Source: a virus
Length of the DNA: 39,261 bases
Direction: 5' to 3' (one strand)
Virus record (IMG/VR): IMGVR_UViG_3300014839_000020
Coordinates: 1 to 39,261 of that record
The notes under the pieces: generated by a model
What the model was told of the DNA's origin: nothing
What the model saw: only the letters and a program-made list of their open reading frames with translations
The model's database searches: none
Made by a program: the position numbers and the translations under genes
Shown: in pieces, positions 23,024 to 30,449 of the stretch
How the letters are laid out: the number at the start of each line of letters is the position of its first letter
Numbering within the stretch: position 1 is the first letter of the stretch

Positions 23024-23520
23024 GACGCCTCTTTGACCTCACTCGTAATGGATTCGCGAAGCTGTTTGGTTTCAACTAGAGTCTGGTGATTCTTTTTGTG
23101 AGCCATGTTCGATGGGCGCCATTTCCCATAGCCGCCGCTATCGAATGCGCCCGCGACAATGTTCTCGGCGAGAATGGCGACTTTTTTTAACCACGGAATC
23201 ACTGTGCCTTGTTTAACGACTTCTTTCAAAACCTCTTCGTCGAGTGCCCCGGCCTGATCCATTTCCTTTTGCAAGTTGTCACTGATCGGGACGCGGAGAA
23301 ACGAACCGCCCGCTCGATCGGGGTTATCGTTGTACTCGTAAAGAGCGCCAACTTCGGCGTTGGTCTTGGCCGCTTTTTCTTTTTCTTTTTCTTTTTTGCC
23401 TGGCTTTCGATTTGATGAGCCGAGGATACCGACGCGTGCGATTGGTAACTGAGCTTTCAAAGCCTTTACCAGCTTATCGAGCCCTTTCGTATCAATCGTG
23501 TAAGCATCGGCTGCGCTCAA
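23020..23520 (-). CDS. Virion morphogenesis / gp10-like head-tail protein, TTG start
   Basis: 166 residues from a TTG that overlaps the upstream TGA (TTGA) and has GGGAG nine bases before it; the longer frame lies within the upstream gene. KGLDKLVKALKAQLPIARVGILGS, EVGALYEYNDNP and SFLRVPISDNLQKEM resemble the HK97 gp10 or phage-virion-morphogenesis family (head closure or neck). A low-complexity KKEKEKEKAA segment occurs at about residue 45. It is followed by IVAGAFDSGGYGKWRPS, the typical C-terminal signature. Confidence 0.75.
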   Translation of the reverse strand: MSAADAYTIDTKGLDKLVKALKAQLPIARVGILGSSNRKPGKKEKEKEKAAKTNAEVGALYEYNDNPDRAGGSFLRVPISDNLQKEMDQAGALDEEVLKEVVKQGTVIPWLKKVAILAENIVAGAFDSGGYGKWRPSNMAHKKNHQTLVETKQLRESITSEVKEAS

Positions 23521-23951
23521 GGTCTTGTACTCCCTGCAACTGAAAAAATGTTTCCCGCCATTTGCGGCAAAACGAGTTGAAGAAACATGGCTCCATAATT
23601 GGTCTTGCAAAGTATCGCCCATTCGGGATTGTCAAGAATACGTTGCGGAATTCCGAACGCCTCGGCGACTGAGCCGACATTTTTGCTTTGCTGCAAGAAA
23701 TTAAATTGCCCGCTGATCCCCTGAGAACTGGCGCGAATACTCATCACCATGAAGTGCGCCGCGAGGAGCAAGTACCCAAGTGAATAGCTTGCTTGGTCGC
23801 CAAAGAGGTCCGAGTTGAAATTGATGTTCACTTGCTGAAAGGCGCTTGTGATGTCCTGATCGAGAATAGAGGTTGCCGGATCGGTCCCGTAAGGGAAGTC
23901 TCGAAAAAACTTGGTTTTGAAATCCGCAACCGATGGGTTGTTGAAAGCCAT
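23517..23951 (-). CDS. Head-tail connector, DUF4054 family
   Basis: 144 residues. SVADFKTKFFRDFPYGTDPATSILDQDITSAFQQVNINFNSDLFGDQASYSLGYLLLAAHFMVM is the DUF4054 pattern, the head-tail adaptor (gp6-like) that sits under the portal. AAAAGG precedes the ATG. It is the first gene after the terminator that follows the major capsid gene. Confidence 0.85.
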   Translation of the reverse strand: MAFNNPSVADFKTKFFRDFPYGTDPATSILDQDITSAFQQVNINFNSDLFGDQASYSLGYLLLAAHFMVMSIRASSQGISGQFNFLQQSKNVGSVAEAFGIPQRILDNPEWAILCKTNYGAMFLQLVLPQMAGNIFSVAGSTRP

Positions 23952-23970
23952 TGCGCCGCCTTTTAGAGAA

Positions 23971-24003
23971 ACGCCCGAGGAGATTTGTAACCCCCTCGGG
24001 CGT
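23971..24003 (-). terminator. Intrinsic terminator after the major capsid gene
   Basis: ACGCCCGAGG and CCTCGGGCGT form a perfect 10-bp stem with a 13-base loop; on the minus strand TTTCTCT follows. It probably terminates part of transcription so that the capsid protein is made in excess over the downstream connector and tail proteins, a common arrangement. Confidence 0.8.
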
Positions 24004-24024
24004 CATCATGCCAACCGAAGAGGC

Positions 24025-25092
24025 TCAATACTGAAAATACAGCATTTCCAGCGGACGATAAGCCAAAACGCCCGTGAACTGCCCGTAACCCGCATTCTGG
24101 AATGCGAAGTTATCGAGCGAGTTTGCGAGGGTGTTGGTGTAGTCCAACGGAAGGTCCATGCGAACGGACTCCTCATCGTAATTCAGAAGGACGTACTTCT
24201 GAACGCCGAAGCCGCTGTAAGCCTGATCCCCGTAAGCGAGCGGCAGAATCTTGAAAGCCTTGTTTCGGGTGATGACCTGAAACATTTCCTCAAGAACCTG
24301 CAAGATCGACTTGATAGGGAAATCAGGAGACGACTGAGCCGCAAGACCGTTGTAATCCGACTCGGGAATAATGAAATGAGTCGGCCAAGCGGTGCGGTTA
24401 CAGTTCGAGCGGTAATCCTCGATGACCCCGGCGCAAAAGGTTTTCAGTTCCGTGGTGGTCATGGAGCTGATCGCCTTGGTGATGCGAGTCGTGTTGACGG
24501 TAACGCCCGGCTGATTGAGCAAGCCCAAACAACCGACCTGTCCGCGAGCGCCGAGGAACGCAATGCGCTGGATACCCAAATCCCAATTGCGCTTGCGAGC
24601 TTTTTCCTTGGCGGCGACCAAATCCCAATTGCCGGACTTGGCGGCGAACTCAAGATCAAAGATCGTGTATCCGATGGACTTGGCCCACGGAAACACTTTG
24701 ATGTTGAGCGCGTCAACGGCGGCGTCAGCCGACGCGAGGCGGGCATTCTGTCCGCCCGTGTTGATGATGCCGGTCTCGAACTCGTCGGCAGCGTCGAACG
24801 ACCGGAAGGTCGTCAGGTTCGTGCTCCAAGTTCCCTCACCAACGCGAATCGGCAGATAGTCCGCCGGGGCAATCTCGAAATACTTCTGAGTCGAGATTTT
24901 CTTGGTGATCGTGGTCAAGGTCGTGATTGCGACCTCGTAACCCATCGAGTTCAGCATCGGCGTCATGGGGTTTTGACCATGCTGCGCCTTGAGCTGTGCA
25001 GAAATCCAACCGACATTATGCTTCTCGACCGAGTTCAGCATAATCGGCTTACCCTGCGAATTCAGAACAACCATTCTCTTTCTGAGTCCCAT
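24025..25092 (-). CDS. Major capsid protein (DUF2184 family)
   Basis: 355 residues. The start (MGLRKRMVVLNSQGKPIMLNS), central KFEIAPADYLPIRVGEG-like region and the C-terminal DNFAFQNAGYGQFTGVLAYRPLEMLYFQY correspond to DUF2184 capsid proteins with an HK97-type fold. AAGGAG precedes the ATG strongly. Flanked by decoration protein upstream and an intrinsic terminator downstream, as expected for the most abundant virion protein. Confidence 0.9.
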   Translation of the reverse strand: MGLRKRMVVLNSQGKPIMLNSVEKHNVGWISAQLKAQHGQNPMTPMLNSMGYEVAITTLTTITKKISTQKYFEIAPADYLPIRVGEGTWSTNLTTFRSFDAADEFETGIINTGGQNARLASADAAVDALNIKVFPWAKSIGYTIFDLEFAAKSGNWDLVAAKEKARKRNWDLGIQRIAFLGARGQVGCLGLLNQPGVTVNTTRITKAISSMTTTELKTFCAGVIEDYRSNCNRTAWPTHFIIPESDYNGLAAQSSPDFPIKSILQVLEEMFQVITRNKAFKILPLAYGDQAYSGFGVQKYVLLNYDEESVRMDLPLDYTNTLANSLDNFAFQNAGYGQFTGVLAYRPLEMLYFQY

Positions 25093-25121
25093 TGTTTTCT
25101 CCTTTTCCTTGTTTCAGCCGA

Positions 25122-25889
25122 TTAAACTTTCAGGAAGCTCGGCGTTTTGATGAACACGCGGATCAATGCGCCCGCCGCTGCCGCCTTGTCGTAAGCCCAA
25201 CCGACGATATCGTCGCCGGTATGACCTGCCGCCGCCCGGACACCGCCCATCGTGGAAATGTCGAGCGAGACCTGAACGCCTCGGGCAATCGCGCCCGTCG
25301 CGTACAAGAACATGACGTTACCGGCCATCGAGATTTCAGCCATCGAGCCCGCGACAAACTGTACGGTCTTGATGTCGAAATTGATGAATCCGAGAACTTC
25401 GTCGGAGTTGGCCGAACAGCCGACAACCTTCGGCACGCCGTCCGCGCTATCGACCATTCGCACCGCTGCACCGGCATAGAGCGCCGTTGCCTGAGTCGCG
25501 TCGATTTGCACCGACACGGTGTTGAACGGAAACCGCATGTCGATCATGCCGACAAGTGGAGTCTGCGCAAACTGGTTTTGGCTGAGCACGGCGACAGCGG
25601 TGGCAACCGCAAGCAACGCGCTCGTGGCAGTCGCGGGCGTCGGGCTCGCGCTGTCAGTCACGACCACGGCATAGAAATACTGTGTGTTCGGAATGAGGCC
25701 GGAATCGCTGAGAGCGAGGGCCGTTGCGCCAGCAATAGCGTTGCCCGGTCCCGGCGTGAAACCAGAAACAGTCGAGCGATACCACTGGTAAGCGTAAGGG
25801 GCCGTTCCGCCGGTTGCGGCAGGGGCCGAAAGCTGCGCGGTCGTCGGATTGACCGCAACCTGACTGAGTGCTCCAATTGCTAAAGACAT
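25122..25889 (-). CDS. Capsid decoration/cement protein with N-terminal Ig-like domain
   Basis: 255 residues. Residues 1-95 (TGGTAPYAYQWYRSTVSGF ... TQYFYAVVVTDSASPTPATATSALLAV) are an Ig- or fibronectin-III-like domain. The rest (EVLGFINFDIKTVQFVAGSMAEISMAGNVMFLYATGAIARGVQVS ... DDIVGWAYDKAAAAGALIRVFIKTPSF) is like DUF2190-type structural cement proteins, which bind the capsid surface. The Ig domain would project from the capsid and could bind weakly to cell-surface or mucus glycans, as proposed for phage Ig domains. AAAGGAG precedes the ATG. Confidence 0.75.
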   Translation of the reverse strand: MSLAIGALSQVAVNPTTAQLSAPAATGGTAPYAYQWYRSTVSGFTPGPGNAIAGATALALSDSGLIPNTQYFYAVVVTDSASPTPATATSALLAVATAVAVLSQNQFAQTPLVGMIDMRFPFNTVSVQIDATQATALYAGAAVRMVDSADGVPKVVGCSANSDEVLGFINFDIKTVQFVAGSMAEISMAGNVMFLYATGAIARGVQVSLDISTMGGVRAAAGHTGDDIVGWAYDKAAAAGALIRVFIKTPSFLKV

Positions 25890-25916
25890 AGTGTGTTCTC
25901 CTTTTTCCTTTTCGGG

Positions 25917-26504
25917 TTAGTTCGAGCCGTACCGCGATTTGCCACGGGCAACCTGATCGCCGGAAAATTCGACCGCGACGGTCTCCTCTTCCAAGCTTCG
26001 GGTGTTGGCGTTCTTGAGGGCTTCCGCCTTTTTCTTGGCGGCTTCCTTTTTCGCGGTAGCGTCGGCGGTGTTCTTTTTCTTGGCCGCTTCGATTTCTTTC
26101 TCTTCGTGCTCGGCGAGTTCTAGCGCCTTTTTCTTGGCGTCCTCGTCCTCGGGCATATCGTCGTTGTCGAGGGACTTGTCGCCGCCACGGTCTCCGACCT
26201 CTTCCGTACCCTCTTCGATTTCGGGGTCGGCGTCCTCTTTCTTACCCTTCATGGCTTCAAGCTCATCGTTCAAAGCCTTGTGCTTCTCGACGAGTTCGCC
26301 GACGGTGCAGTGAGCGCCGTCGTGCATCTTGACCTTGTGTGACAGGTCCGCCATGCCCGCGTTCTTATCAACTTCTTTTTCGTCGGCATCATTGACGAGC
26401 TTCTGAATAGAAACTTCTTTACCGCTTTTCGGCAACACGACCGACATCACCTCGATGTCGATTGCGTTTTCAACCTTAGTACGCTTGAACAGTTTAAAAG
26501 CCAT
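25917..26504 (-). CDS. Scaffold protein from internal start inside the protease gene
   Basis: An in-frame ATG (MAFKLFKRTKVENAI) lies eight bases after CTCCTTTT on the opposite strand, that is AAAAGGAG on the coding strand, a strong Shine-Dalgarno in the middle of the protease-scaffold gene. It would give 195 residues: an acidic segment with EDADPEIEEGTEEV and a Lys/Glu/Ala coiled coil. This shorter product would be made in excess to template the prohead. Confidence 0.65.
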   Translation of the reverse strand: MAFKLFKRTKVENAIDIEVMSVVLPKSGKEVSIQKLVNDADEKEVDKNAGMADLSHKVKMHDGAHCTVGELVEKHKALNDELEAMKGKKEDADPEIEEGTEEVGDRGGDKSLDNDDMPEDEDAKKKALELAEHEEKEIEAAKKKNTADATAKKEAAKKKAEALKNANTRSLEEETVAVEFSGDQVARGKSRYGSN

Positions 26505-27053
26505 TTTCGTTTCTCCTTTTTGGTCTTTACTGTTTGACAACCGCTTGAGTTCAACGAGCTTGTCCTCGTTATACGTTTTGAACTCCTCGGGTGTCATGAT
26601 GACAGACTCCTCATACCGGGGATGCCTGACAATCGCCAAGTGCTCGTATTCGCCCCCGGTGATTTCTTTGGTGTACGCGACGCCGTTCCAAAGTCCGGCC
26701 TCGCCGAATGCTTTCGGTAAATACGCATTGGACAAACGAAAGCCCGCCGCAATCGCCCGTTCCGCATGTTCACCAACGACAATGAATTTCACCCAATGCT
26801 TGCCGTCGGCGGCGTTGAAGAAAGATTCGATAACCCAACCCTCGGCCTCTCCTCGGAGCTTCTGAATGTCCTCTTCGACCTCTTCAACGTGCTCGACGAA
26901 AATAGGACGGCCCGAAAAGGTCGGGTCCATTGCTCTTAAAGTGTCCTCATTTAAAAATACGCGATATGGGTCTTTGCCGGGCTCTTGGTATTCCGCCACG
27001 CCGGGATAGAAATGAATACCATAATAGATTTTGCCTTTGGCGTTCAAACTCAC
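25917..27053 (-). CDS. Prohead protease fused to scaffold (DUF2213 family), GTG start
   Basis: 378 residues. The N-terminal 165 residues (YYGIHFYPGVAEYQEPG, FSGRPIFVEHVEEVEED, GEYEHLAIVRHPRYEESVI) are a DUF2213 domain, the presumed capsid maturation protease, with His in RPIFVEH and RHPRYE as candidate catalytic positions. The C-terminal 195 residues are acidic then Lys/Ala/Glu-rich coiled coil, typical of scaffold. The GTG start overlaps the stop of the preceding gene. This is the lambda C/Nu3-like arrangement, reinforced by an internal start. Confidence 0.82.
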   Translation of the reverse strand: MSLNAKGKIYYGIHFYPGVAEYQEPGKDPYRVFLNEDTLRAMDPTFSGRPIFVEHVEEVEEDIQKLRGEAEGWVIESFFNAADGKHWVKFIVVGEHAERAIAAGFRLSNAYLPKAFGEAGLWNGVAYTKEITGGEYEHLAIVRHPRYEESVIMTPEEFKTYNEDKLVELKRLSNSKDQKGETKMAFKLFKRTKVENAIDIEVMSVVLPKSGKEVSIQKLVNDADEKEVDKNAGMADLSHKVKMHDGAHCTVGELVEKHKALNDELEAMKGKKEDADPEIEEGTEEVGDRGGDKSLDNDDMPEDEDAKKKALELAEHEEKEIEAAKKKNTADATAKKEAAKKKAEALKNANTRSLEEETVAVEFSGDQVARGKSRYGSN

Positions 27054-28039
27054 TTCTTAAACCTCACGACCGGCCTTGCAAAACACCGGCAGTTGTAATC
27101 TTGACCCGGATTATTCCGGCGCACCGGATCGCCCGGCTCCGACGTGATTGGTGGGTCATCCCATCTATAAATTTTCCCTCTTTTGGACTCGTCCGCAAGA
27201 AATTTATGGCGGGGTCGAACCGGATGCTTTGGCGAGCCCGCGACGTTGTGCCAAGTGTATTCATGAACGCCCGCCGACGTGTACCGGGTTTCTTTGAGCT
27301 TGGTCATGAGTAAGGACGTTTCTTGACGCGCAAGAAAGCGAGCTTTATTAACACTCACACCAAAGGATTTCTGAATAGCACTCACCGCAAATTCGTGTCG
27401 ATTCCCCGCTAAAACGGCCTTTCCCATATCAGCGCGAAGTTTCTTAATTTCGTCCGCAGTCCACTCTTTGATTTTCAGCCGCGCGTTGTTCGACCATTCG
27501 CGGGCAATCTTTTGACGTTCTCGTTCGGTCAAGGTCGGAGAGACAACCAAACCCCGAATTGTTGCTTGTATCTGCCGCTCAGTTTTCCAAATGGTGCGGT
27601 CAAAAAGGTCTGTCAGCCGCAAGCGGTCTGAAATTTCTTCCGGTAAAATTTTCGCGAGCTTTTCATCAACGCGCCTAATTTTTTCCTTGAAACGCCATTC
27701 AGTTGAGGCTATGGCGCCGCGAACCTCGGGCGGTAGAAAACCGAGCTGAATTTTGTACGATGAGGTTTTGCGATCCCACGTTGCACCGAGTGCCCGCAAC
27801 TCGCTTGAAATGAATGAATCGAACTTTCCGCGAAAAGCGCCGCGATAGAAAAAGAGTTGGCCGTCGCGAATAGCTTCAATCAAATCCTCTTCGCTATTCT
27901 TTAAAGTTTTACGAGGCTCCTCGAATTCTTGGAGTAAGGGAAAGTATAACGTGCGTTTGAGTAGTTCCTTTATCCGTTTTTCGATGGCCTCGTAATCTTG
28001 TGGCGTTTCCTTGATGGGGTTGAGCTGTACGATTCTCAA
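27050..28039 (-). CDS. Head morphogenesis protein, Mu gpF / SPP1 gp7-like, TTG start
   Basis: 329 residues, TTG start overlapping the upstream TGA with AAGG four bases before. The C-terminal region (RFLARQETSLLMTKLKETRYTSAGVHEYTWHN, HPVRPRHKFLADESKRGKIYRWDDPP and NNPGQDYNCRCFARPVV) is the conserved signature of minor head proteins that bind the portal and stabilise incoming DNA. The N-terminal half is helical. Located after the portal gene, as usual. Confidence 0.88.
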   Translation of the reverse strand: MRIVQLNPIKETPQDYEAIEKRIKELLKRTLYFPLLQEFEEPRKTLKNSEEDLIEAIRDGQLFFYRGAFRGKFDSFISSELRALGATWDRKTSSYKIQLGFLPPEVRGAIASTEWRFKEKIRRVDEKLAKILPEEISDRLRLTDLFDRTIWKTERQIQATIRGLVVSPTLTERERQKIAREWSNNARLKIKEWTADEIKKLRADMGKAVLAGNRHEFAVSAIQKSFGVSVNKARFLARQETSLLMTKLKETRYTSAGVHEYTWHNVAGSPKHPVRPRHKFLADESKRGKIYRWDDPPITSEPGDPVRRNNPGQDYNCRCFARPVVRFKK

Positions 28040-28533
28040 GACGCCTTATCCTCGTCACCAATTGGATTACACTCATGCGGCGGAATCGACGGTTTACCGC
28101 AACCGGGGCAAATCTCGGGCTCGTCTTTTTCTGGCCCCGGACAGTCGTGCGGTCCCGCGATGAGGGCGCCGCAGTGCTCGCAATGTTTCGCGTCCTTAAC
28201 GGCCCGCTGTAACTTGTTCTCATTTTCCTTGGTGATGAAAATAAGGTCGGGCTTTGCCATTTGCTCTTTGAAGCCCTCAACGAGATTTACGGGAATGTAA
28301 TGCGGCAGCCTGTTGAGGCAACACGCCTTGAACTTCTTTCCGCTCAGACACGGGCACGGTCTGTTGCGTGGCAGGTCCACTAGGGGATTGCGTGCGAATC
28401 CCGGCATCGGCCCCATCATCACCCGACCTTTGGGGCGCGGCTGTTGCAGCGGGGCCGTCGAATCCGGTGCCAATGTTGTCGGGGACATTTCCCCGGTGTC
28501 GCTTGAGCATTTCTTGGGCGTCGCCTCTTCCAT
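28036..28533 (-). CDS. SEC-C and Cys-pair zinc-binding protein
   Basis: 165 residues. NRPCPCLSGKKFKACC at about residues 57-72 is a SEC-C metal-binding motif. The C-terminus has CEHCGALI and CPGCGKPSIPPHEC, two further Cys-pair zinc-ribbon-like knuckles. The N-terminal 50 residues are Pro-rich. It would bind zinc and probably protein or nucleic acid. AAAGG stands seven bases before the ATG, and the first half overlaps the HTH gene out of frame by 257 bases. Inserted between portal and head morphogenesis genes. Function unknown. Confidence 0.7.
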   Translation of the reverse strand: MEEATPKKCSSDTGEMSPTTLAPDSTAPLQQPRPKGRVMMGPMPGFARNPLVDLPRNRPCPCLSGKKFKACCLNRLPHYIPVNLVEGFKEQMAKPDLIFITKENENKLQRAVKDAKHCEHCGALIAGPHDCPGPEKDEPEICPGCGKPSIPPHECNPIGDEDKAS

Positions 28534-28729
28534 TCTCGAACCTTTCTTTTTCGGCCTTTCCCTCGACCTCGTATTTTTCCAACTTGTTGTCCACGGTCTT
28601 TACCGAGATGCCCAAGGCATTCGCGGTTGCGGTCTTGTTGCCCCGGTAATGTCTGAATGCGGCGAGAATGACTTGCTTCTCAACCGCCTCAAGCGTCACG
28701 CCGGGCGACCATTGAATCAATCCGTTCAT
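28277..28729 (-). CDS. Fis-type helix-turn-helix protein
   Basis: 150 residues from the ATG overlapping the portal stop (ATGA). Residues 14-48 (VEKQVILAAFRHYRGNKTATANALGISVKTVDNKL) are a Fis/NtrC-C-terminal-type HTH (HTH_8). The tail is rich in Gly, Gln, Arg and Ser and coincides with the start of the SEC-C gene in another frame, so its composition may be shaped by that overlap. It would bind DNA; a role in late regulation or in DNA packaging near the portal is speculative. Confidence 0.7.
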   Translation of the reverse strand: MNGLIQWSPGVTLEAVEKQVILAAFRHYRGNKTATANALGISVKTVDNKLEKYEVEGKAEKERFENGRGDAQEMLKRHRGNVPDNIGTGFDGPAATAAPQRSGDDGADAGIRTQSPSGPATQQTVPVSERKEVQGVLPQQAAALHSRKSR

Positions 28730-30435
28730 TTGAAAGTACCTCCCATTTTCTTGTAAAGAGCGGTCACAACCGCCCACTTGATTTCTCCGTAAGATTTCAT
28801 GCAAGCGGCTTTGGCCTTACTCCAAAGCGCCTCATCGACCTTGCCGGGGTTTTCCACGTCCTCACTGTCAACAGAGTTATGTTTCTTTTCGGCGTCTTTG
28901 CCGCCGTATTCCCATTCGCGTTTAAGCGCCTTACCTTTTCGCGTGTCTTCACGGTTCGCGCCGGGATCGCGTTCGTCAATCGGGTGAGCCGGGTCCACGT
29001 CGCCCTCTTTAACGACTTCCCTTGCTTCCGGGTCATTCGGGTTAAGTACGTCGGTAGACGTGTCGAGCGTGATGTCGTACAGGTTGCCCTTGTTACACGC
29101 CTCGCGAAACTCAATCGTCGTCAGTTCGCCCGCAGCTTTGGCTTGGATGAGCCGATTAAATTTCTGCGTCTTAACGTTCTCCTCTTGCTCGGCGGTAAGA
29201 ACACGGAGCGGCTTAAACCCCAACGCCAAATCATCCGGCACCATGCCGAATAGCTTCTGACATTTGATTTCACAAATGCGTAAGAGGTCATACTTGATCT
29301 TGTTGCGCACTTGGCTTTCAACCATCGAGTTGTAAACTTCCAAGCTTTCCGCGTCGCTCGCGTTCAGCCCTTGCGCGGGCGTGCCAAAAAGTTTCAACAT
29401 CGTGAAACGCATGTCGCTTGCAACCTGCATACGAATACCCGACATCGCCTCGGCCAAGCCCGCAAAGCTCAGTTGCTTGTGGTCGAAATCGTCCTCGGAA
29501 TCCATGACGACGGCATTTTGATAATTCTTTTGCCAGTTGGCAAGCTGTACACGTTGCTGCACTTTCTGTTGGCCGTTCGGTGACAGAAGCGTGTTGACGA
29601 GGTTCTTGATCTTGTACACGTCGAGCTTGAATTCGTCCAAGACCTCGAAACCAAGGTCGGTCGCTTTAAGGTATTGATTAATCGAACGCACCAACACTTC
29701 AACGACTGAGAAGCCCCAACCACGCAAACGGGGACGAATGAAACTCGGGGCCACGAGCCCCTTGAGCCGCATCACGCGCGACTTGTGCAACCTCTCGCCA
29801 TAATAATTATAGTGCTCGAAATCTTGTGACTGAACCGCCGGGTCATACCCCTCGGTATTCTGTTTGTCCCAAAAGAGTTCCCACATATCGACCGCGCGGA
29901 ATTCAAGCGGCGTATCTTTGGTGATGGCGTCGAGGTCAAGCGATTCCTCGGGGTCTTGATCGGTAAGCACGATGATTCCAGCCCCACCAAATAGACGATT
30001 CCATTTTGCGGCTTGCCCCGCAACGTTTATGTCGTCGTCACGGTCGAGAGAAATAATCAGCTCTTGAATTTGCTCCTCACTCAGTTGCTTGGATTTGATT
30101 TCGATGCCGCCGCGTAAGGCATCATCAACCGGCACGTCGACGATGGTTTGGATGAGGCCGATTTCTACATACGCCTGTGAAAGTACTTGCCGGAAGTTAG
30201 AAACCAAATACCAACGGAGATTCTTGAAAATCGTTGCCGTGTCCGAAATCGTTTCACTACCAGGAAATCCGCCCGGCATTCCCGGCATGTTGAACGGGTT
30301 AAACTGCGTCATGCCGACGGCATCGGCCAATCCGTTCTTGATTTGTTCTTGCGTCTGCGCCGCCAATAAGGGCACGGAGTTTTGAACCGCTTCTTTTACC
30401 GCTCGTTGAATAGCTGCCGGAATTTTTTTAGCCAT
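28726..30435 (-). CDS. Portal protein (DUF1073 family)
   Basis: 569 residues from the ATG preceded by AAGGG. DTATIFKNLRWYLVSNFRQVLSQAYVEIGLIQTIVDVPVDDALRGGIEI and NRLFGGAGIIVLTDQDPEESLDL match the DUF1073 portal family, the dodecameric DNA-translocation channel. The C-terminal 45 residues (NPGKVDEALWSKAKAACMKSYGEIKWAVVTALYKKMGGTF) form a small appended module that occurs on several phage head proteins. The portal N-terminal domain is related to that of Acb1-type proteins, but no Acb1 catalytic part is present. Confidence 0.9.
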   Translation of the reverse strand: MAKKIPAAIQRAVKEAVQNSVPLLAAQTQEQIKNGLADAVGMTQFNPFNMPGMPGGFPGSETISDTATIFKNLRWYLVSNFRQVLSQAYVEIGLIQTIVDVPVDDALRGGIEIKSKQLSEEQIQELIISLDRDDDINVAGQAAKWNRLFGGAGIIVLTDQDPEESLDLDAITKDTPLEFRAVDMWELFWDKQNTEGYDPAVQSQDFEHYNYYGERLHKSRVMRLKGLVAPSFIRPRLRGWGFSVVEVLVRSINQYLKATDLGFEVLDEFKLDVYKIKNLVNTLLSPNGQQKVQQRVQLANWQKNYQNAVVMDSEDDFDHKQLSFAGLAEAMSGIRMQVASDMRFTMLKLFGTPAQGLNASDAESLEVYNSMVESQVRNKIKYDLLRICEIKCQKLFGMVPDDLALGFKPLRVLTAEQEENVKTQKFNRLIQAKAAGELTTIEFREACNKGNLYDITLDTSTDVLNPNDPEAREVVKEGDVDPAHPIDERDPGANREDTRKGKALKREWEYGGKDAEKKHNSVDSEDVENPGKVDEALWSKAKAACMKSYGEIKWAVVTALYKKMGGTFK

Positions 30436-30449
30436 AAATTTGTTTCCCT

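Noticed and set aside
23911-25125. 404-codon open frame on the + strand across the capsid gene
   Set aside because: It is opposite the major capsid and connector genes, has no recognisable domain and arises from the codon bias of those genes.
25092-25883. 263-codon open frame on the + strand opposite the cement protein
   Set aside because: It is Arg/His-rich without any motif and lies wholly opposite a well supported gene.
28726-30435. Anti-CBASS (Acb1) activity in the portal gene
   Set aside because: Only the portal domain related to Acb1 N-termini is present; there is no phosphodiesterase domain.
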